Source: Streptomyces sp. SM10
GTDB lineage: Bacteria > Actinomycetota > Actinomycetes > Streptomycetales > Streptomycetaceae
DNA length: 64,000 bases
Assembly: GCF_002910915.1 (NCBI RefSeq)
Contig: NZ_NEUF01000177.1
Span: 62,001-126,000 of the forward strand
Reading direction: 5' to 3'
Position 1 is the stretch's first letter; each line of letters starts with the position of its first letter. The notes beneath the pieces are model-generated. The model was not told the origin of the DNA. It searched no databases and saw only the letters and a program-made list of their open reading frames with translations. Position numbers and translations under genes: made by a program. Below are positions 8,412-17,974 of the stretch, piece after piece.

Positions 8412-9920
8412 TCAGCCCTCGACGCCGAGCTTCTCCAGGATCAGCTCGCGCACACGCGCCGCGTCCGCCTGGCCTCGGGTGGCCTTCATGACCGCGCCGA
8501 CGAGCGCACCGGCCGCGGCGACCTTGCCCCCGCGGATCTTGTCGGCGATCGCCGCGTTGCCCGCGATGGCCTCGTCGACGGCCGTGGACAGCGCGCCCTC
8601 GTCCGAGACGACCTTCAGGCCGCGCTTCTCGACGACGGTGTCCGGGTCGCCCTCGCCCGCGAGGACGCCCTCGAGGACCTGGCGCGCCAGCTTGTCGTTG
8701 AGGTCGCCGGAGGCGACGAGCTCCGCCACCCGGGCGACCTGCACCGGGGTGACCGGCAGCTCGTCCAGGCTGCGGCCGGTCTCGTTGGCGTTACGGGCGA
8801 GCTCGCCCATCCACCACTTGCGGGCCTGGTCGGAGGGGGCACCCGCGTCCGACGTGGCGACGATCAGGTCGACCGCGCCGGCGTTGAGGATGGACTGCAT
8901 GTCGTGCTCGCTGACACCCCACTCCTCCTTCAGCCGCTTGCGGCGCAGCCGGGGCAGCTCGGGGAGCCCCTTGCGGAGCTCCTCGACCCAGTCGCGGGCA
9001 GGGGCCACCGGCACCAGGTCCGGCTCGGGGAAGTAGCGGTAGTCCTCGGCGTTGTCCTTGATGCGGCCGGCCGTGGTGGAGCCGTCCTCCTCGTGGAAGT
9101 GCCGGGTCTCCTGCACGATCGTCCCGCCGGAGTTCAGCACCGCGGCGTGGCGCTGGATCTCGAAGCGCGCGGCCCGCTCGACCGAGCGCAGCGAGTTGAC
9201 GTTCTTCGTCTCGGAGCGGGTACCGAACGCCTCACGGCCGTGCGGACGCAGCGACAGGTTGACGTCGCAGCGCATCTGGCCCATCTCCATCCGGGCCTCC
9301 GAGACGCCGAGCGCCTTGATGAGCTCGCGGAGCTCGGCGACGTACGCCTTGGCGACCTCGGGGGCGCGGGCGCCCGCTCCCTCGATCGGCTTGGTGACGA
9401 TCTCGATGAGCGGGATGCCCGCGCGGTTGTAGTCGAGCAGCGAGTGGGAGGCGCCGTGGATGCGGCCGGTGGCACCGCCGACGTGCGTCGACTTGCCGGT
9501 GTCCTCCTCCATGTGCGCGCGCTCGATCTGCACGCGGAAGATCTCGCCGTCCTCCAGCTGGACGTCCAGATAGCCGTCGAAGGCGATCGGCTCGTCGTAC
9601 TGGGAGGTCTGGAAGTTCTTCGGCATGTCCGGATAAAAGTAGTTCTTCCGGGCGAAGCGGCACCACTCGGCGATCTCGCAGTTCAGCGCGAGCCCGATCT
9701 TGATGGCGGACTCGACGCCGATCTCGTTGACGACCGGGAGCGCGCCCGGCAGTCCGAGGCAGACCGGGCAGGTCTGCGAGTTGGCGTCCTGCTTGAGCTC
9801 GGTGGAGCAGCCGCAGAACATCTTGGTCTTGGTGCCCAGCTCGACATGGACCTCGAGGCCCATGACGGGGTCGTACGTCGCGAGGGCGTCCTCGTACGAC
9901 TCCAGGTCAATGACAGTCAC
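8412..9920 (-). CDS. gatB: Aspartyl/glutamyl-tRNA amidotransferase subunit B
   Basis: Subunit B of GatCAB, which converts Glu-tRNA(Gln) and Asp-tRNA(Asn) to the amidated forms in bacteria lacking the direct synthetases. The N-terminal kinase-like cradle begins VMGLEVHVELGTKTKMFCGC, a near-invariant block with two cysteines of the zinc site, joined by SQTCPVCLGLPG. The middle has HEEDTGKSTH, and the C-terminal YqeY-like tail ends in ARVRELILEKLGVEG. Full length at 502 residues. It is the last gene of the gat operon, separated from gatA by an 80-aa membrane gene. Confidence 0.97.
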   Translation of the reverse strand: MTVIDLESYEDALATYDPVMGLEVHVELGTKTKMFCGCSTELKQDANSQTCPVCLGLPGALPVVNEIGVESAIKIGLALNCEIAEWCRFARKNYFYPDMPKNFQTSQYDEPIAFDGYLDVQLEDGEIFRVQIERAHMEEDTGKSTHVGGATGRIHGASHSLLDYNRAGIPLIEIVTKPIEGAGARAPEVAKAYVAELRELIKALGVSEARMEMGQMRCDVNLSLRPHGREAFGTRSETKNVNSLRSVERAARFEIQRHAAVLNSGGTIVQETRHFHEEDGSTTAGRIKDNAEDYRYFPEPDLVPVAPARDWVEELRKGLPELPRLRRKRLKEEWGVSEHDMQSILNAGAVDLIVATSDAGAPSDQARKWWMGELARNANETGRSLDELPVTPVQVARVAELVASGDLNDKLARQVLEGVLAGEGDPDTVVEKRGLKVVSDEGALSTAVDEAIAGNAAIADKIRGGKVAAAGALVGAVMKATRGQADAARVRELILEKLGVEG

Positions 9921-9936
9921 GGTGAAACTTTCCCTC

Positions 9937-10179
9937 TCAGCCCAGCAGGACGTCGTCGTCGCCGAGACGCTTGAGTTCGCGGTAGAGGATCGCCAGACCG
10001 GTGACGATCGCGGCGGCCGAGACGGCGGCGTCGATCAGCCGGAGGGTGTCGTTGTCCTGGCGGGCCATCTTCACCTGCTTGTAGACGCTGAGCGCACCGA
10101 AGGCGGTGGTACCCATGGACACGTAAGCGCCGGTCTTGGACTTCTTGAAGTTCTTGGCCTTCTTAGCCATTGCACTCAT
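9937..10179 (-). CDS. Small membrane protein inserted between gatA and gatB, 80 aa
   Basis: Basic N-terminus (MAKKAKNFKKSKTGAYVSMG) followed by a hydrophobic segment at about residues 47-66 (DAAVSAAAIVTGLAILYREL), suggesting one or two membrane contacts. Its ATG overlaps the gatA stop as ATGA, so it is translationally coupled within the gat operon; a second ATG four codons in (10170) is possible. No domain is recognised. Its fixed place between gatA and gatB suggests a housekeeping membrane role, but the link to tRNA amidation is only positional. Confidence 0.75.
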   Translation of the reverse strand: MSAMAKKAKNFKKSKTGAYVSMGTTAFGALSVYKQVKMARQDNDTLRLIDAAVSAAAIVTGLAILYRELKRLGDDDVLLG

Positions 10180-11678
10180 AGCGACGGAGCCTCCTCAAGC
10201 AGCGGGTGTCCCCACCTTTCCACGAAGGCGGCCTCGACGGCGGCTCCGACCTTGTACAGCCGGTCGTCCTTCATGGCGGGGGCGATGATCTGCAGCCCGA
10301 CCGGCAGGCCGTCCTCCGGGGCCAGGCCGCAGGGAAGCGACATGGCGGAGTTGCCGGCGAGGTTGGTCGGAATGGTGCACAGGTCCGCGAGGTACATCGC
10401 CATCGGGTCGTCGGCGCGCTCGCCGATCGGGAAGGCGGTGGTGGGCGTCGTCGGCGAGACGATGACGTCCACCAGCTCGAACGCCTTCTCGAAGTCCTGG
10501 GTGATGAGGGTGCGGACCTTCTGCGCCGAGCCGTAGTACGCGTCGTAGTAGCCGGAGCTGAGCGCGTACGTACCGAGGATGATGCGGCGCTTGACCTCGT
10601 CGCCGAAGCCGGCCTCACGGGTGAGGGCGGTGACGTCCTCGGCGGAGCGCGTGCCGTCGTCGCCGACCCGCAGCCCGTAGCGCATGGCGTCGAACCGGGC
10701 GAGGTTCGAGGAGCACTCGGACGGCGCGATCAGGTAGTACGCCGAGAGGGCGAGGTCGAAGGACGGGCAGTCCAGCTCGACGATCGTGGCGCCGAGGGAC
10801 TTCAGCAGTTCGACGGACTCGTTGAACCGCTGGACGACGCCGGCCTGGTAGCCCTCGCCCGCGAACTGCTTGACGACACCGACGCGCATGCCCTGGACGG
10901 AGCCGCCCCGCGCTGCCTCGACGACCGGCGGGACCGGTGCGTCGATGGACGTCGAGTCCATCGGGTCGTGTCCGGCGATCACCTCGTGCAGCAGCGCCGC
11001 GTCCAGGACCGTACGGGCGCAGGGTCCGCCCTGGTCGAGGGAGGAGGAGAAGGCGACCATGCCGTAGCGGGAGACGCCTCCGTAGGTGGGCTTGACGCCG
11101 ACGGTGCCGGTGACGGCGGCGGGCTGGCGGATGGAACCGCCGGTGTCCGTGCCGATGGCCAGCGGCGCCTCGAAGGAGGCCAGCGCGGCGGCGGAGCCAC
11201 CGCCGGAACCGCCCGGGATGCGGGTGAGGTCCCAGGGGTTGCCGGTCGGTCCGTAGGCGCTGTTCTCGGTGGAGGACCCCATGGCGAACTCGTCCATGTT
11301 GGTCTTGCCGAGGATGACGACGTCGGCCGCCTTCAGCTTCGTGGTGAGGGTCGCGTCGTACGGCGGGACCCACCCCTGAAGGATCTTGGAACCGACGGTG
11401 GTCGGCATGTCCCGGGTGGTGAAGATGTCCTTGAGCGCGAGCGGGACGCCGGCCAGCGGGCCGAGCTTCTCACCCGCCTCCCGCTTGGCGTCGACGGCGC
11501 GGGCCTGCGCGAGCGCGCCCTCGCGGTCTACGTGCAGGAAGGCGTGGACCTTCTCGTCGACGGCGTCGATCCGGGCCAGGTGGGCCTCGGTGACCTCGAC
11601 GGCCGTCAGCTCGCCGGAGGCGATCTTCGCGGCGGTCTGGGCCGCGGTGAGCGTGATGATGGTGCTGATGTCCGTCAT
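10176..11678 (-). CDS. gatA: Aspartyl/glutamyl-tRNA amidotransferase subunit A
   Basis: Amidase-signature subunit that hydrolyses glutamine and passes ammonia to subunit B. The Ser-cisSer-Lys triad is visible with family spacing: Lys83 in ALKDIF, Ser158 in IPGGSGGGSA and Ser182 in DTGGSIRQP. The 500-residue length is normal. It follows gatC after a five-base gap and overlaps the next small gene by four bases, so gatC-gatA-small gene-gatB is one operon. Confidence 0.97.
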   Translation of the reverse strand: MTDISTIITLTAAQTAAKIASGELTAVEVTEAHLARIDAVDEKVHAFLHVDREGALAQARAVDAKREAGEKLGPLAGVPLALKDIFTTRDMPTTVGSKILQGWVPPYDATLTTKLKAADVVILGKTNMDEFAMGSSTENSAYGPTGNPWDLTRIPGGSGGGSAAALASFEAPLAIGTDTGGSIRQPAAVTGTVGVKPTYGGVSRYGMVAFSSSLDQGGPCARTVLDAALLHEVIAGHDPMDSTSIDAPVPPVVEAARGGSVQGMRVGVVKQFAGEGYQAGVVQRFNESVELLKSLGATIVELDCPSFDLALSAYYLIAPSECSSNLARFDAMRYGLRVGDDGTRSAEDVTALTREAGFGDEVKRRIILGTYALSSGYYDAYYGSAQKVRTLITQDFEKAFELVDVIVSPTTPTTAFPIGERADDPMAMYLADLCTIPTNLAGNSAMSLPCGLAPEDGLPVGLQIIAPAMKDDRLYKVGAAVEAAFVERWGHPLLEEAPSL

Positions 11679-11683
11679 GGCTG

Positions 11684-11980
11684 TTAGTCCTCCCCCAGGA
11701 TCTGCGGCACCTTGAAACGCTGCTGCTCCTGGGCCGGGGCGCCGGAGAGCGCCTGCTCGGGGGTGAGCGACGGACGGACCTCGTCCGCGCGCATGACGTT
11801 CGTCAGCGGCAGCGGGTGGGAGGTCGGCGGTACGTCTTGGTCGGCGACCTCGGAGACGCGGGCGACCGCGCCGATGATGTCGTCGAGCTGACCGGCGAAG
11901 TGCTCGAGCTCTTCGCCCTTCAGCTCCAGACGCGCCAGCCGGGCGAGGTGGGCGACCTCCTCGCGCGTGATGCCAGGCAT
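11684..11980 (-). CDS. gatC: Aspartyl/glutamyl-tRNA amidotransferase subunit C
   Basis: Small stabilising subunit of GatCAB, 98 residues. It begins MPGITREEVAHLARLARLEL, the standard GatC helix, and ends with the usual VMRADEVRPSLTPEQAL segment. The ATG at 11980 is preceded by GAGGA. First gene of the gat operon. A TAGGAT -10 candidate lies on the minus strand at 12019-12024, but no good -35 is visible. Confidence 0.95.
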   Translation of the reverse strand: MPGITREEVAHLARLARLELKGEELEHFAGQLDDIIGAVARVSEVADQDVPPTSHPLPLTNVMRADEVRPSLTPEQALSGAPAQEQQRFKVPQILGED

Positions 11981-12161
11981 GCAGCGATCCTCAGGGTTTG
12001 GTGTGTGGTTTTGGCCCAATCCTATGGGGTCGCCGGAGGCCTCCGCGGCGAGCGGCTGCGGTCCGCTCACCGATTGAGGACAAAACGGCCACGGCCCGCC
12101 TGCCCGTGCACCCTCGCGCCAAGGCCCGTGCACCATCCGGCGGTGGCCCGAGCGTCCACAA

Positions 12162-12190
12162 GCCACGGCCGTGAGTCCTCAGGCCGTGGC
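12162..12190. terminator. Inverted repeat overlapping the rmdB stop codon
   Basis: Arms GCCACGGCC (12162-12170) and GGCCGTGGC (12182-12190) flank an 11-base loop that includes the stop codon region of the GGDEF-EAL gene. It may end that transcript before the gat operon promoter. The short stem makes this tentative. Confidence 0.4.
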
Positions 12191-14314
12191 CGGGCCCGGG
12201 TTCAGTGCGCGCCCGGCGGGCCTGTGGTCCAGTTCGGGCGCGGCCTCCGGGACCTGCAGCTCCGATGGGCGCCGCCAGCCGTGCTCGCCCCGGGCCCGCA
12301 GCCAGGCGGTCGTCTCCTGCGGCGGCATCGCGGCGGCGACGAGCCACCCCTGCACCGCGTCGCAGTGCAGGTCGCGCAGCCGCTCCCAGGTCTCGTCGTC
12401 CTCGACGCCCTCGGCGACGACGATCAGCCCCAGCGAGTGGGCCAGGTCGATGGTGCAGCGGACGATCTCCGCGTCCTCGTTGTCCACGGCCAGCCGTGCC
12501 ACGAACGAGCGGTCGATCTTGAGTTCGCTGACGGGGAGCTTCCGCAGGTGCACGAGGGATGAGTAGCCGGTACCGAAGTCGTCGAGGGACATCTTCACCC
12601 CGTGTCCGGTCAGTCCGGCCAGGGTGTCGGCGGCCCGCTGCGGGTCCTCGAGCAGGACGTGCTCGGTTATCTCCAGTTGCAGCGCACCGGCCGGAACACC
12701 GTGCCGGGCGAGGCGAGCCGCGACGCTGCCCGCGAACCCGGGGGTGTGGACGTCGCGGGGCGAGACGTTGACGGCGACGGGGACGAACAGGCCCTGCGCC
12801 CGCCACCGGGCCACCTGGGCCAGCGCCGTCTCCAGCACGTACTCGGTGAGGTGCGGCATCAGGCCGGAGGATTCCGCGATCGCGATGAACTCGTCCGGGG
12901 GGACCCGGCCGCGCTCGGGGTGCACCCAGCGTACGAGCGCCTCGAGACCGGCCACCTGACCGTCGAAGCGGACCTTCGGCTGGTAGTGGAGTTCCACCTC
13001 CTGGGCGTCCAGGGCGCGGCGCAGGTCACCGAGCAGACCGAGCCGGTCCGGGGTGTTGCTGTCCCGCTTCGACTCGTACACCTCCACACCCGTACGGTCG
13101 CGCTTGGCCTGGTACATGGCCACGTCCGCCCGCCTGAGCAGCCCTTCGGCGTCCAGCGCGTGGTCGGGGTGCACGGCGACGCCCGCACTCGCCTCCAGCA
13201 CCAGGGTGAGCCCGTCGAGGTCGAGGGGCGAGGAGAGCGCGGCGACCAGGTGGCGTGCGACGCGCTGGGCGCTGGTGGTCGAGTCCGCGGTCGGCAGCAG
13301 CACGGCGAACTCGTCCCCTCCCAGCCGCGCGGCCTCCGCGCCCCGCGGCAGGGCGAGCCGCAGCCGCTCCGCGATCTGGAGCAGGAGCCGGTCCCCGGCC
13401 AGGTGACCGAGGGTGTCGTTGACGGCCCGGAAGCGGTCGAGGTCGATGAGGACGAGGGCGGAGCGGGTGCCGGTGCCGTCGGCCTCCTCCAGCGCCGTCC
13501 ACGTCCTCTCCAGGAGCCACTGACGGTTGGGCAGGCCGGTCAGCGGGTCCCGCAGTTGCTCCTCGGCCCTGGCGCGGGCGATCCAGAGCGTGGAGTCCAG
13601 GGCGATCAGCGGGACGGCGAAGAGCGGCAGCAGCACGGGCATGGCCGACGCCACCACGCAGATCAGCGGCGCGATACCGAGCAGGGCGACGGCGAGGAGC
13701 CCCTGGCGCAGCAGAGCGGTGCGGGCGATCGTCGGCAGCCCGCCGCTCTGGGAGGCCCTGGCGTACCAGAGCAGGACACGGGTCACGAGGAGATACGTAC
13801 CGGCGGCGAGCAGTACTTCCGGTAAGGCGTCGATGCCCCAGTGGAGTGGCCGCCAGGGCGTCTCGACCGTCGGCACGTCACCGAAGGCGGAGAGGACGAG
13901 CGCGGCCGCCCCCACGCCGAGTATGTCCACCGCCCCGTGCAGCAGTCCCTGCCACCACCGGTGGCGCCTGGCGGTGCCCACGAGCACCACCACGACGAGG
14001 CTGACCAGTCCGGCGGCCACCCATCCGTAGAGCAGTAATACGGAAAGGGTGAGGGCGGCACCGGAGCCGGTACCGCCCCACCACCGGTCGCGTCCGAGCG
14101 CGACGAGGTGCCCCACGATGATCCCGGTGAGCACGGCGAGCGACCAGCCCGCGGTGCCGGCGGGGAAGAGCGCGTGTCCGTCGTCGACCGTCCGGTAGAA
14201 CCCGGTCGCGAGCTGCACCGTGGCGACCGCCACGACGACGGCGCCCACTTTTGACGTGAGGCCCACGAAACCTTGCAGCCGCGACACCGTTGCGGCGCTC
14301 TCGGTCGGTTCCAT
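12179..14314 (-). CDS. rmdB: Membrane GGDEF-EAL c-di-GMP turnover protein, RmdB-type
   Basis: Composite c-di-GMP enzyme of 711 residues. The first ~245 residues hold about six to eight membrane segments, then a GGDEF domain with an intact ARLGGDEFAVLL motif (residues 332-336) and an EAL domain with intact GLEALVRW (458-460), VNVSPRDV, DDFGTGYSSLVHL and a final EGVEDDE. Both catalytic signatures look complete. In S. coelicolor the RmdB protein has this layout and, as I recall, sits beside ligA and the gat genes, where it hydrolyses c-di-GMP and affects development. The symbol rests on that architecture and position. ATG at 14314 follows GAGGG. Confidence 0.88.
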   Translation of the reverse strand: MEPTESAATVSRLQGFVGLTSKVGAVVVAVATVQLATGFYRTVDDGHALFPAGTAGWSLAVLTGIIVGHLVALGRDRWWGGTGSGAALTLSVLLLYGWVAAGLVSLVVVVLVGTARRHRWWQGLLHGAVDILGVGAAALVLSAFGDVPTVETPWRPLHWGIDALPEVLLAAGTYLLVTRVLLWYARASQSGGLPTIARTALLRQGLLAVALLGIAPLICVVASAMPVLLPLFAVPLIALDSTLWIARARAEEQLRDPLTGLPNRQWLLERTWTALEEADGTGTRSALVLIDLDRFRAVNDTLGHLAGDRLLLQIAERLRLALPRGAEAARLGGDEFAVLLPTADSTTSAQRVARHLVAALSSPLDLDGLTLVLEASAGVAVHPDHALDAEGLLRRADVAMYQAKRDRTGVEVYESKRDSNTPDRLGLLGDLRRALDAQEVELHYQPKVRFDGQVAGLEALVRWVHPERGRVPPDEFIAIAESSGLMPHLTEYVLETALAQVARWRAQGLFVPVAVNVSPRDVHTPGFAGSVAARLARHGVPAGALQLEITEHVLLEDPQRAADTLAGLTGHGVKMSLDDFGTGYSSLVHLRKLPVSELKIDRSFVARLAVDNEDAEIVRCTIDLAHSLGLIVVAEGVEDDETWERLRDLHCDAVQGWLVAAAMPPQETTAWLRARGEHGWRRPSELQVPEAAPELDHRPAGRALNPGPATA

Positions 14315-14630
14315 TCCGTCCCTCTCACAGCCGGCGGTGCCGATGTCCCACGGTGGCCCCCGCTCCCATGCCACCACGACCCGAATCCCACCACGCGGCC
14401 GGGCACGGCAGGTGCTCGTTCAACAGTAGGCCGCCGAGGGCCGCCGCGGGCAGCGCTCTGCAGGTCTTGCCCGAATGCGGACCTGACGCCCCCCTCGGTC
14501 TGATATGCGCCGAACGGGTGACGTCCGCGGGCCGGAACGGGTCCCCGGGCCCCGCTCCCGTCGGCCTCGCCCGCTTACTTCCCCTCCCGGCCCCGGTCAC
14601 GCGCCGAACGGCGTCTCGATCGCGCCTCGA
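14315..14630. other. Intergenic region between rmdB and ligA
   Basis: About 316 bases without a credible gene. It must contain the rmdB promoter; a TACTGT hexamer occurs on the minus strand near 14425, without a clear -35. The long open frames crossing this stretch are shadows with poor codon usage. Confidence 0.4.
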
Positions 14631-16826
14631 TCAGGCCTCGGCGGGAACAGCGGCCTCCCTGGCCGCATCCGGCCCCTCCTCGAGCAGCACGGCGAAGCCG
14701 TCCTCGTCGAGAACGGGGACCTTCAGCTGCATCGCCTTGTCGTACTTGGAGCCCGGGTTGTCGCCCACCACCACGAACGAGGTCTTCTTCGAGACGGATC
14801 CGGTGACCTTCGCCCCGCGGCTCTGGAGGGCGTCCTTCGCGCCGTCCCTGGTGTGCGTCGCCAGCGTGCCGGTGACCACGACGGTGAGCCCTTCCAGGGG
14901 CCTCGGGCCCTCGTCGTCGCCGGCGCCCTCGTCCTCCATCCGGACCCCGGCCTCCCGCCACTTGCGCAGGATCTCGCGGTGCCAGTCCTCGGCGAACCAC
15001 TGCTTGACGGAGGCGGCGATGATCGGCCCCACCCCGTCCGCGGCGGCCAGCTCCTCCTCGGACGCCTCGTCGATCCGGTCGACGGACCGGAACTGCCGGG
15101 CCAGCTCGACGGCGGCCACCGGCCCCACGTGCCGGATGGAGAGCCCGGTGAGGATCCGGGCGAGCGGGGCCTGTCTGGCCGCCGCGATGCCTTCCAGCAT
15201 GGCGAGGGCGTTCTTCCTCGGCTCGCCCTGCTGGTTGGCGAAGACCGTGGCGATCTTCTCCTCGCCGGTCTTCGGGTCGCGCTTGGGCAGACCGCTGTCC
15301 GTGTCCAGGACGTAGGCGCGGATGGGCAGCAGCTGCTCCACCGTCAGCCCGAAGAGGTCCCCCTCGTCCAGCAGGGGCGGCTCGGCGGGCTCCAGCGGCT
15401 TGGTCAGGGCCGCGGCGGCCACATAGCCGAAGTGGTCGATGTCGAGACACTTGCGGCCAGCGAGGTAGGCCAGGCGCTCACGCAACTGTGCCGGGCAGGA
15501 ACGGGCGTTGGGGCAGCGGAGGTCGATGTCGCCCTCCTTCATGGGGCGCAGCGCCGTCCCGCACTCCGGGCATTCGGACGGCATGACGAACTCCCGCTCG
15601 GCGCCGTCGCGCAGGTCGACGACCGGCCCGAGGATCTCCGGGATGACGTCGCCCGCCTTGCGGAGCACCACCATGTCGCCGATGAGGACCCCCTTGGACT
15701 TCACCACGCTCTGGTTGTGCAGGGTGGCGAACTCGACCTCCGAGCCCGCCACCTCGACCGGCTCGACCTGGGCGTAGGGCGTGACCCGGCCGGTGCGCCC
15801 GACGCCGACACGGATGTTGACCAGCTTGGTGTTGACCTCCTGCGGGGCGTACTTCCAGGCGATCGCCCAGCGGGGGGCGCGCGAGGTGGAGCCCAGCCTG
15901 CCCTGGAGGGGGATCTCGTCGAGCTTGATGACGACGCCGTCGATCTCGTGCTCGACGGACTGGCGGTTCTCACCGAAGTAGGCGATGAACTCCCGCACCT
16001 CGGCGAGGGACCCGACCACCTTGTTGTGCTCGGCGGTCGGCAGGCCCCACTCCCTCAGCAGGTCGTAGGCCTGGGTGAGCCGGTCGATGTCGAAGCCCGC
16101 ACGAGCGCCGATGCCGTGCACCACCATGTGCAGCGGGCGGGTGGCGGTGACCTTGGGGTCCTTCTGCCGCAGGGATCCCGCAGCGGCGTTGCGCGGGTTG
16201 GCGAAGGGTTTGTCGCCGGCCTCGACCAGCCGGGCGTTGAGCCCTTCGAAGGCCTCCATGGGGAAGAAGACCTCGCCGCGGATCTCGACGAGCTCGGGAA
16301 CGCGGTCGCCCTTGAGGCGGAGCGGGATCTCACCGATCGTACGGACGTTGGGGGTGATGTCCTCCCCCGTCCGGCCGTCGCCGCGGGTCGCCGCGCGGGT
16401 CAGCCTGCCGTGCTCGTAGGTGAGGTTGACGGCGAGGCCGTCCACCTTGAGCTCGCACAGGAAGTGGTATCCGCCCCCGCCCACGTCCCTGGCGACGCGC
16501 TCGGCCCAGGCCGCGAGCTCCTCGTCGTCGAAGGCGTTGTCCAGGGAGAGCAGGCGCTCCCGGTGCTCGACCGAGGTGAATTCCGTGGTGTAGGGCCCCG
16601 CGACCTTCTGCGTCGGCGAGTCGGGGGTGCGCAGCTCGGGGTGCTCGTCCTCGATCGCCTCCAGTGCGCGCATCTGCCGGTCGAACTCGGCGTCGTCGAC
16701 GACCGGCTGGTCCTTCACGTAGTACCGGAAGCGGTGCTCCTCGATCTGCTCGGCGAGGAGCGCGTGGCGTTCCCGCACCTCCGCCGGTACTCCGGTCAGC
16801 TGCTGCCCCTGCTGTTCGCCGGCCAT
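14631..16826 (-). CDS. ligA: NAD-dependent DNA ligase LigA
   Basis: Essential replicative ligase, 731 residues. Visible in order: the Ia domain with RYYVKDQPVVDDAEFD, the adenylation motif CELKVDG with active-site Lys127, the OB fold, the four-cysteine zinc site (CPECGTALRP and CPNARSCPAQL), helix-hairpin-helix repeats, and a C-terminal BRCT domain (LEGLTVVVTGTLATHTRDGA). ATG at 16826 is chosen because GGGAGG lies eight bases upstream; the in-frame start at 16859 is less well supported. A short acidic insertion before the BRCT domain is of the kind seen in actinomycetes. Confidence 0.96.
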   Translation of the reverse strand: MAGEQQGQQLTGVPAEVRERHALLAEQIEEHRFRYYVKDQPVVDDAEFDRQMRALEAIEDEHPELRTPDSPTQKVAGPYTTEFTSVEHRERLLSLDNAFDDEELAAWAERVARDVGGGGYHFLCELKVDGLAVNLTYEHGRLTRAATRGDGRTGEDITPNVRTIGEIPLRLKGDRVPELVEIRGEVFFPMEAFEGLNARLVEAGDKPFANPRNAAAGSLRQKDPKVTATRPLHMVVHGIGARAGFDIDRLTQAYDLLREWGLPTAEHNKVVGSLAEVREFIAYFGENRQSVEHEIDGVVIKLDEIPLQGRLGSTSRAPRWAIAWKYAPQEVNTKLVNIRVGVGRTGRVTPYAQVEPVEVAGSEVEFATLHNQSVVKSKGVLIGDMVVLRKAGDVIPEILGPVVDLRDGAEREFVMPSECPECGTALRPMKEGDIDLRCPNARSCPAQLRERLAYLAGRKCLDIDHFGYVAAAALTKPLEPAEPPLLDEGDLFGLTVEQLLPIRAYVLDTDSGLPKRDPKTGEEKIATVFANQQGEPRKNALAMLEGIAAARQAPLARILTGLSIRHVGPVAAVELARQFRSVDRIDEASEEELAAADGVGPIIAASVKQWFAEDWHREILRKWREAGVRMEDEGAGDDEGPRPLEGLTVVVTGTLATHTRDGAKDALQSRGAKVTGSVSKKTSFVVVGDNPGSKYDKAMQLKVPVLDEDGFAVLLEEGPDAAREAAVPAEA

Positions 16827-16865
16827 CGCCTGTTCCTCCCTTTGCCCCGTTGACTCCACGACCCG

Positions 16866-17891
16866 TTACTCAGGGTTGTCCGCGAGCGACTTCGCCGCAC
16901 GGGCGCAGTGGGCGAGCGCAGCGCGCGCGTACGCGGGTGACGCTCCCGCCAGCCCGCAGGACGGGGTGATCACGACCGATTCACCGAGAGTCCCCGGATT
17001 CAGCCCCAGCCTGCTCCACAACGTCCTGACCTCCTTGACGCTACCGCCCGGGTCCGACAATGCGGTCGAGGCGGCGTCGAGACCGGGAACCACGCCGAGG
17101 AAGAGCTGGGTGCCGCCCTCGGCGGCCTCCCCGATCGCCTCCTCCTCACGCTCGGTGAGCAGGGAGAAGTCGAAGGAGACGGCGCCGGCCCCGGCACGGC
17201 GCAGCAGCGCGAAGGGCACCTCGGGGGCGCACGAGTGGACGGCGGTGAGCCCTGTGCCGTTGACCGCGAGGAGCTCGCGCAGGGTTCCCTCGACGATCTG
17301 ACGGTCCACGGCGCGGTAGGTGCGGTAGCCGCTCGCCGACCTGACCCGCCCCTGGAGGACGGCGGTCAGGGAGGGTTCGTCGAGCTGGAGGACCACGTCG
17401 GCACCGGGGACCCTGCGCCGTACCTCGGCGAGGTGGGAGCGCAGTCCCTCCGCCAGCGAGCCCGCCAGGTCACGGCAGGCCCCCGGGTCGCCGAGCATGG
17501 CCTCGCCGCCCCGCAGTTCCAGCCCGGCGGCAAGGGTCCACGGGCCCATGGCCTGGACCTTGAGCAGTCCCTCGTAGCCCTGGGTGAACTCCTCCAGCGC
17601 GTCGAGGTCCTCGCCGAGCCAGGAGCGCGCCCGGCGGGTGTCGCGGCCCGGGCGGTCGCTGATCCGCCAGCCGCTGGGTTCGACATGGCCGTACATCTCG
17701 ACGAGCAGGCCGACGGTCCGCCCGGTCATGTCCGCGCCGGGACCCCGCGCGGGCAGCTCCGCCAGATGCGGCATGCCCCGGCCGTCGGCGAAGGACCCGG
17801 TGACGGTCTTGGCCGCCTCCCGTGCGTCTCCCCCCGGCATGGACCCGATCCCGGTGGCTGCACTCGCGCTGAACCCGCTCTTCTCACTCAC
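16866..17891 (-). CDS. MetE C-terminal-like (B12-independent methionine synthase family) protein, 341 aa
   Basis: TIM-barrel protein of the cobalamin-independent methionine synthase C-terminal family. Zinc-ligand-like residues are in place: the His-x-Cys in TAVHSCAPEV (about residue 220) and the late Cys in ITPSCGLAGASP (about 313), plus DVVLQLDEPSL. It is half the length of MetE and lacks the N-terminal folate barrel, so it is probably not the main methionine synthase; transfer of a methyl group to a thiol is the likely chemistry. GTG start. It precedes ligA on the same strand with a 39-base gap. Confidence 0.8.
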   Translation of the reverse strand: MSEKSGFSASAATGIGSMPGGDAREAAKTVTGSFADGRGMPHLAELPARGPGADMTGRTVGLLVEMYGHVEPSGWRISDRPGRDTRRARSWLGEDLDALEEFTQGYEGLLKVQAMGPWTLAAGLELRGGEAMLGDPGACRDLAGSLAEGLRSHLAEVRRRVPGADVVLQLDEPSLTAVLQGRVRSASGYRTYRAVDRQIVEGTLRELLAVNGTGLTAVHSCAPEVPFALLRRAGAGAVSFDFSLLTEREEEAIGEAAEGGTQLFLGVVPGLDAASTALSDPGGSVKEVRTLWSRLGLNPGTLGESVVITPSCGLAGASPAYARAALAHCARAAKSLADNPE

Positions 17892-17974
17892 GCGGAAAGC
17901 CTACGGGTCCGGTGGGCGGGCTCCCGGCGGGCCGGGGGCGTGCCCCTCGGGCCGGTCCCCCGGCGCCGGGGGTC

